Assembly: GCA_037131655.1 (NCBI GenBank)
Contig: JBAXQP010000024.1
Coordinates: 1-15,735 of the forward strand
Reading direction: 5' to 3'
DNA from: a bacterium
Lineage (GTDB): Bacteria; Armatimonadota; Fimbriimonadia; Fimbriimonadales; JBAXQP01
DNA length: 15,735 nucleotides
This document shows, piece after piece, positions 13,200 to 15,735 of this stretch (positions are counted from its first letter, which is position 1; each line of letters starts with the position of its first letter). The position numbers and the translations under genes were made by a program. The notes beneath the pieces are model-generated. The model did no database searches. It saw only the letters and a program-made list of their open reading frames with translations, and was not told where the DNA came from.

Positions 13200-14069
13200 A
13201 TGGAGGTTCGTGAGCCGGCAGTCGCCGGGACTTTCTACGACGGCGCAGCCGGGAAACTGTGGTCGAGCGTTGAGCAGGCGTTCCAAGATAAGGCTTTTGG
13301 TCCCGGAAAACTTCCCTCGGTCAGCCTTGAGCGTCAAGGCGATTTATTGGCGTTAATTTCTCCTCATGCCGGCTTTATGTATTCCGGACCGGCTGCAGCA
13401 CAAGCCTATACACGATTGGCAACCGCCGGACTTCCAGAAACGATCGTCTTGCTTGGCCCTAATCATCAAGGATTTGGCTCACCCTATTCAGTCTTTGCCA
13501 AGGGTTCTTTCAAAACTCCACTAGGAGAAGTTGAAGTTGACGAAGACCTTATCGGTCATTTTATGGTCCATCTACCATTCTTCGAGCACGATCCCGACGC
13601 CCATCGAAGAGAGCATAGCCTTGAGGTCCAGTTACCATTCATCCAATATCTCGGCAACAGCAAAATAAAAATTGCTCCCATTTTAATCTCGACGCATCCA
13701 TTCGATTCGTCCGAGGACGGTAAATTAGATGAAATCGCAGATGTTCTGGCGGAGTGTCTAGAGACCCATAACGCGCTTTTGGTAATTAGCACCGACCTTT
13801 CGCATTATCACAATATCAACTTAGCCCGGCAGCTCGATCGTATTACCACTCGCGCAATCCTAACGATGGATGGCCGAAGGCTCCTCGCTACTGTTCGTGA
13901 GTACGAAATTTCAATGTGCGGCGCCATTCCGACAGCAATTGGTTTGATGGCTTGCGAATCACTCAATGCCGGCTATGCCGCCATGCTCTCCTACTACACC
14001 TCAGGCGATATGCCCGACGGCGACCCCGAAAAAGTAGTCGGCTATACCTCGATTGAGATTTGTCGATAA
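13200..14069 (+). CDS. MEMO1-family protein (AmmeMemoRadiSam system protein B)
   Basis: The 289-residue protein matches the MEMO/PF01875 family throughout. MEVREPAVAGTFYD is followed by ISPHAGFMYSG with H56, LLGPNHQG with H89, REHSLEVQLPF (137-147), STDLSHYH (197-204) and MCGAIP with C240. H56, H89 and C240 correspond to the metal/active-site residues of human MEMO1 (H49, H81, C244). The family resembles extradiol dioxygenases, and MEMO1 has been linked to metal or redox chemistry, but the bacterial function is unsettled. In many prokaryotes the gene sits with AMMECR1 and a radical SAM gene, which are not seen here. The ATG at 13200 has GGAGG (13186-13190) 9 nt upstream; a GTG one codon earlier is possible. 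The gene ends at a terminator shared with the convergent dehydrogenase gene. Confidence 0.9.
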   Translation: MEVREPAVAGTFYDGAAGKLWSSVEQAFQDKAFGPGKLPSVSLERQGDLLALISPHAGFMYSGPAAAQAYTRLATAGLPETIVLLGPNHQGFGSPYSVFAKGSFKTPLGEVEVDEDLIGHFMVHLPFFEHDPDAHRREHSLEVQLPFIQYLGNSKIKIAPILISTHPFDSSEDGKLDEIADVLAECLETHNALLVISTDLSHYHNINLARQLDRITTRAILTMDGRRLLATVREYEISMCGAIPTAIGLMACESLNAGYAAMLSYYTSGDMPDGDPEKVVGYTSIEICR

Positions 14070-14079
14070 TTAAGTTATT

Positions 14080-14114
14080 AAAAAAGGCCTGCGCTAGATG
14101 CGCAGGCCTTTTTT
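14080..14114. terminator. Bidirectional intrinsic terminator between convergent genes
   Basis: A perfect 15-bp stem (14080-14094 with 14100-14114) and 5-nt loop have GC-rich inner pairs, GGCCTGCGC, and six A on the left matched by six T on the right. It therefore gives a U-tract on either strand. It lies 10 nt after the MEMO stop and 10 nt from the dehydrogenase stop, and serves both. Confidence 0.9.
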
Positions 14115-14124
14115 GTTATTAAGG

Positions 14125-15735
14125 TTAGACCCCTTCGCGATTTCTTCTTAGGACTTCGGAGGCATCGCAGGGGCGTTTTACGGTGTAGCCTTCTAACGGC
14201 TCGATGTATTGGTGGATGGCATCGAGGATGTCGGCTTTGAACGGGAAGAATGCTTCCTCGATTTCATCGGGAGGAGTGATCCAGTTGCGCGCGCCGAGTA
14301 CTACCGGCGGGGCATCGAGGTAGTTGAATGCTAGTTGAGTGACCTTGGAGGCCATCGTCTGAAGGGCGCTGCCACGTTCGCAGGCGTCAGATATGAGCAC
14401 AATCCGACCAGTCTTTTTGACTGATTCAATGACTTTCTCGTAATTGAACGGCACGATTGACCGCGCGTCGATTACCTCGCAGGACATGCCATATTCGGCT
14501 TCCAGTGTCTTAGCGGCGGCCAATGCGCGATACAGAACGGCGCCGATGGTGAGGAAGGTGATATCCTTGCCTTCCTTTTTGACGTCAGGCTCGCCGAAAG
14601 GCACTTCATAATAGCCCTCGGGTACTCCGCCAGACTGGAAGAGTTCAGGCTGATCATAAATGCGCTGACTCTCGAAGAAGATCACCGGATCGGTTCCTGT
14701 TAGAGCCGCATTCATCAGGCCTTTTGCATCGTAAGGGGTTGCAGGAAATGCAACTTTAAGGCCGGGGATATGATAGGCGAGCGATGTCCAGTCTTGGCTG
14801 TGCTGCGCACCGTATTTAGAACCGACCGATACGCGAACCACCACCGGCATCTTTAATTGACCGCCGGACATGGCCTGCCATTTCGCAAGCTGATTGAACA
14901 CTTCATCGCCGGCTCTTCCGAGGAAGTCGCAGTACATAAGTTCGATCAACGCTCGGCCGCCTTCAAGCGCATAACCGACTGCTGAACCGACAATCGCGCC
15001 TTCGGAAATGGGTGAGTTGAAGAGGCGATGATAGGGAAGCGCTTCGGTCAGCCCGCGATAAACGGCAAACGCGCCGCCCCAATCGCGGTTCTCTTCGCCA
15101 TAAGCGACCAGCGTGGGGTCTTTGTAGAAGCTCTCAATGATAGCTTCGAAGAGACCGTCGCGAATGCCGATGCACTTGCCCTTAGGAAGCGGTTCGCCAT
15201 CGGGGCCTATGCCGCTGCGGCTTCGATCCTTAAGCTGCTTGACCCTTGGGTTTTCTTCCATGGGCATCAGCGTATCTGGCGTTCGGGTTGGATCCATCGA
15301 CTCGACTTTTTCGTTTGATAAAGTGGTCACATCGAGCAAACACCCGACTTGGAAGAGGTCGGCGCGTGGGGATATTTCCAAGTCGACCGCATTCTTATAG
15401 GCTTTCAGTATGCGGGCATCGATTTCTTTCTTTACTTGCTCGATATCCTGTTTGGTGCACAGGCCGGCATCGAGTAGGTCGCTAACATAGGTCTCGATTG
15501 AATCGATCTGTTGCCATTCTTCGACCTCTTCTTTAGTTCGATAAGAAGAGGCATCCGAGGGTGAGTGACCGCTGTAGCGGTAGGTAAGCGTATCGAGCAA
15601 AACGGGGCCCTTGCCGGCTTCGATGATTTTCTTCTTTCGCTCGATGGCATCGATAACGGCCAGAGGATTGTAACCATCAACGCGCTCGGCATGCATCTGG
15701 TCGGGGCTCATTCCCGCTCCAATTCGAGCCAACAC
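14125..15735 (-). CDS. 2-oxoacid dehydrogenase E1 component, alpha-beta fusion (partial, 5' end off the window)
   Basis: The visible 536 residues lack the N terminus, which lies beyond the right edge. Residues 1-125 are the C-terminal part of a thiamine-diphosphate E1-alpha subunit: RVDGYNPLAVIDAI, LLDTLTYRYSGHSPSD, SSYRTKEEVEEW and SPRADLF. After a linker of about 60 residues, 190-536 form a complete E1-beta subunit: RDGLFEAIIESF, GEENRDWGGAF, SPISEGAIVG with the cofactor Glu E245, GAQHSQDW with H312, and the C-terminal transketolase domain (TIGAVLYRALAAAKTLE). The two are one continuous reading frame, so E1 is a fused chain. Such E1 enzymes decarboxylate pyruvate, branched-chain 2-oxoacids or acetoin and pass the acyl group to an E2 lipoyl subunit. 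The substrate cannot be decided here, and no E2 or E3 gene is in the window. Confidence 0.92.
   Translation of the reverse strand: MLARIGAGMSPDQMHAERVDGYNPLAVIDAIERKKKIIEAGKGPVLLDTLTYRYSGHSPSDASSYRTKEEVEEWQQIDSIETYVSDLLDAGLCTKQDIEQVKKEIDARILKAYKNAVDLEISPRADLFQVGCLLDVTTLSNEKVESMDPTRTPDTLMPMEENPRVKQLKDRSRSGIGPDGEPLPKGKCIGIRDGLFEAIIESFYKDPTLVAYGEENRDWGGAFAVYRGLTEALPYHRLFNSPISEGAIVGSAVGYALEGGRALIELMYCDFLGRAGDEVFNQLAKWQAMSGGQLKMPVVVRVSVGSKYGAQHSQDWTSLAYHIPGLKVAFPATPYDAKGLMNAALTGTDPVIFFESQRIYDQPELFQSGGVPEGYYEVPFGEPDVKKEGKDITFLTIGAVLYRALAAAKTLEAEYGMSCEVIDARSIVPFNYEKVIESVKKTGRIVLISDACERGSALQTMASKVTQLAFNYLDAPPVVLGARNWITPPDEIEEAFFPFKADILDAIHQYIEPLEGYTVKRPCDASEVLRRNREGV

Noticed and set aside
12966..13337. 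123-residue minus-strand frame in the gap before the MEMO gene
   Set aside because: Partly antisense to the MEMO coding region, no family resemblance and no good ribosome site.

Overview
This is a 15.7 kb stretch of a bacterial chromosome with moderate base composition (by eye, somewhat below 50% GC). The organism is probably a double-membraned (diderm) bacterium: one gene encodes an outer-membrane beta-barrel of the TorF/Gcw_chp type and several others encode Sec-exported proteins. A cystathionine/methionine-lyase-like enzyme, an MttB-family methyltransferase, pyruvate phosphate dikinase and a fused E1-alpha/beta 2-oxoacid dehydrogenase suggest a metabolically flexible, possibly anaerobic or facultative, environmental lineage. 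Armatimonadota or a similar uncultured phylum is a guess; nothing here fixes the phylum. No phage, plasmid, transposase or CRISPR genes are visible.

Layout from left to right. Positions 1-276 hold no convincing gene but carry a compact chain of palindromes ending in a terminator-like hairpin. A secreted carbohydrate-binding and TIM-barrel protein (277-2217, minus) is divergent from a small exported STN-domain protein (2442-3122, plus). Next come a terminator hairpin, a decayed second copy of a serine tRNA, an exported protein with two DUF4352-like domains (3331-4356, minus), a symmetric bidirectional terminator and the intact tRNA-Ser(CGA) (4586-4670, minus).

A two-gene operon follows on the minus strand: a Cys/Met-metabolism PLP enzyme (5983-7077) and, 24 nt downstream, an MttB-family methyltransferase (4729-5958). 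It is divergent from ppdK (7278-9953, plus), which ends at a strong terminator. A small pilin-like gene (10045-10332, plus) converges on and overlaps a GT-C family membrane glycosyltransferase (10290-11630, minus). The TorF-like barrel gene (11771-12556, minus) has its own terminator and interlocking inverted repeats just upstream. About 640 nt without a gene then precede a MEMO-family gene (13200-14069, plus). That gene shares a 15-bp bidirectional terminator with the E1-alpha/beta dehydrogenase gene, which runs off the right edge (14125-15735, minus).

Functionally the window mixes central carbon metabolism (PPDK, 2-oxoacid dehydrogenase), sulfur/methyl amino-acid metabolism (the two-gene operon) and cell-envelope or secreted functions. 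The items most worth following up are the methyltransferase/PLP-lyase operon without a visible corrinoid protein, the decayed tRNA-Ser/terminator duplicate, the stand-alone exported STN protein, and the degenerate pilin-like small gene. I did not find a clear new defence or mobile system.
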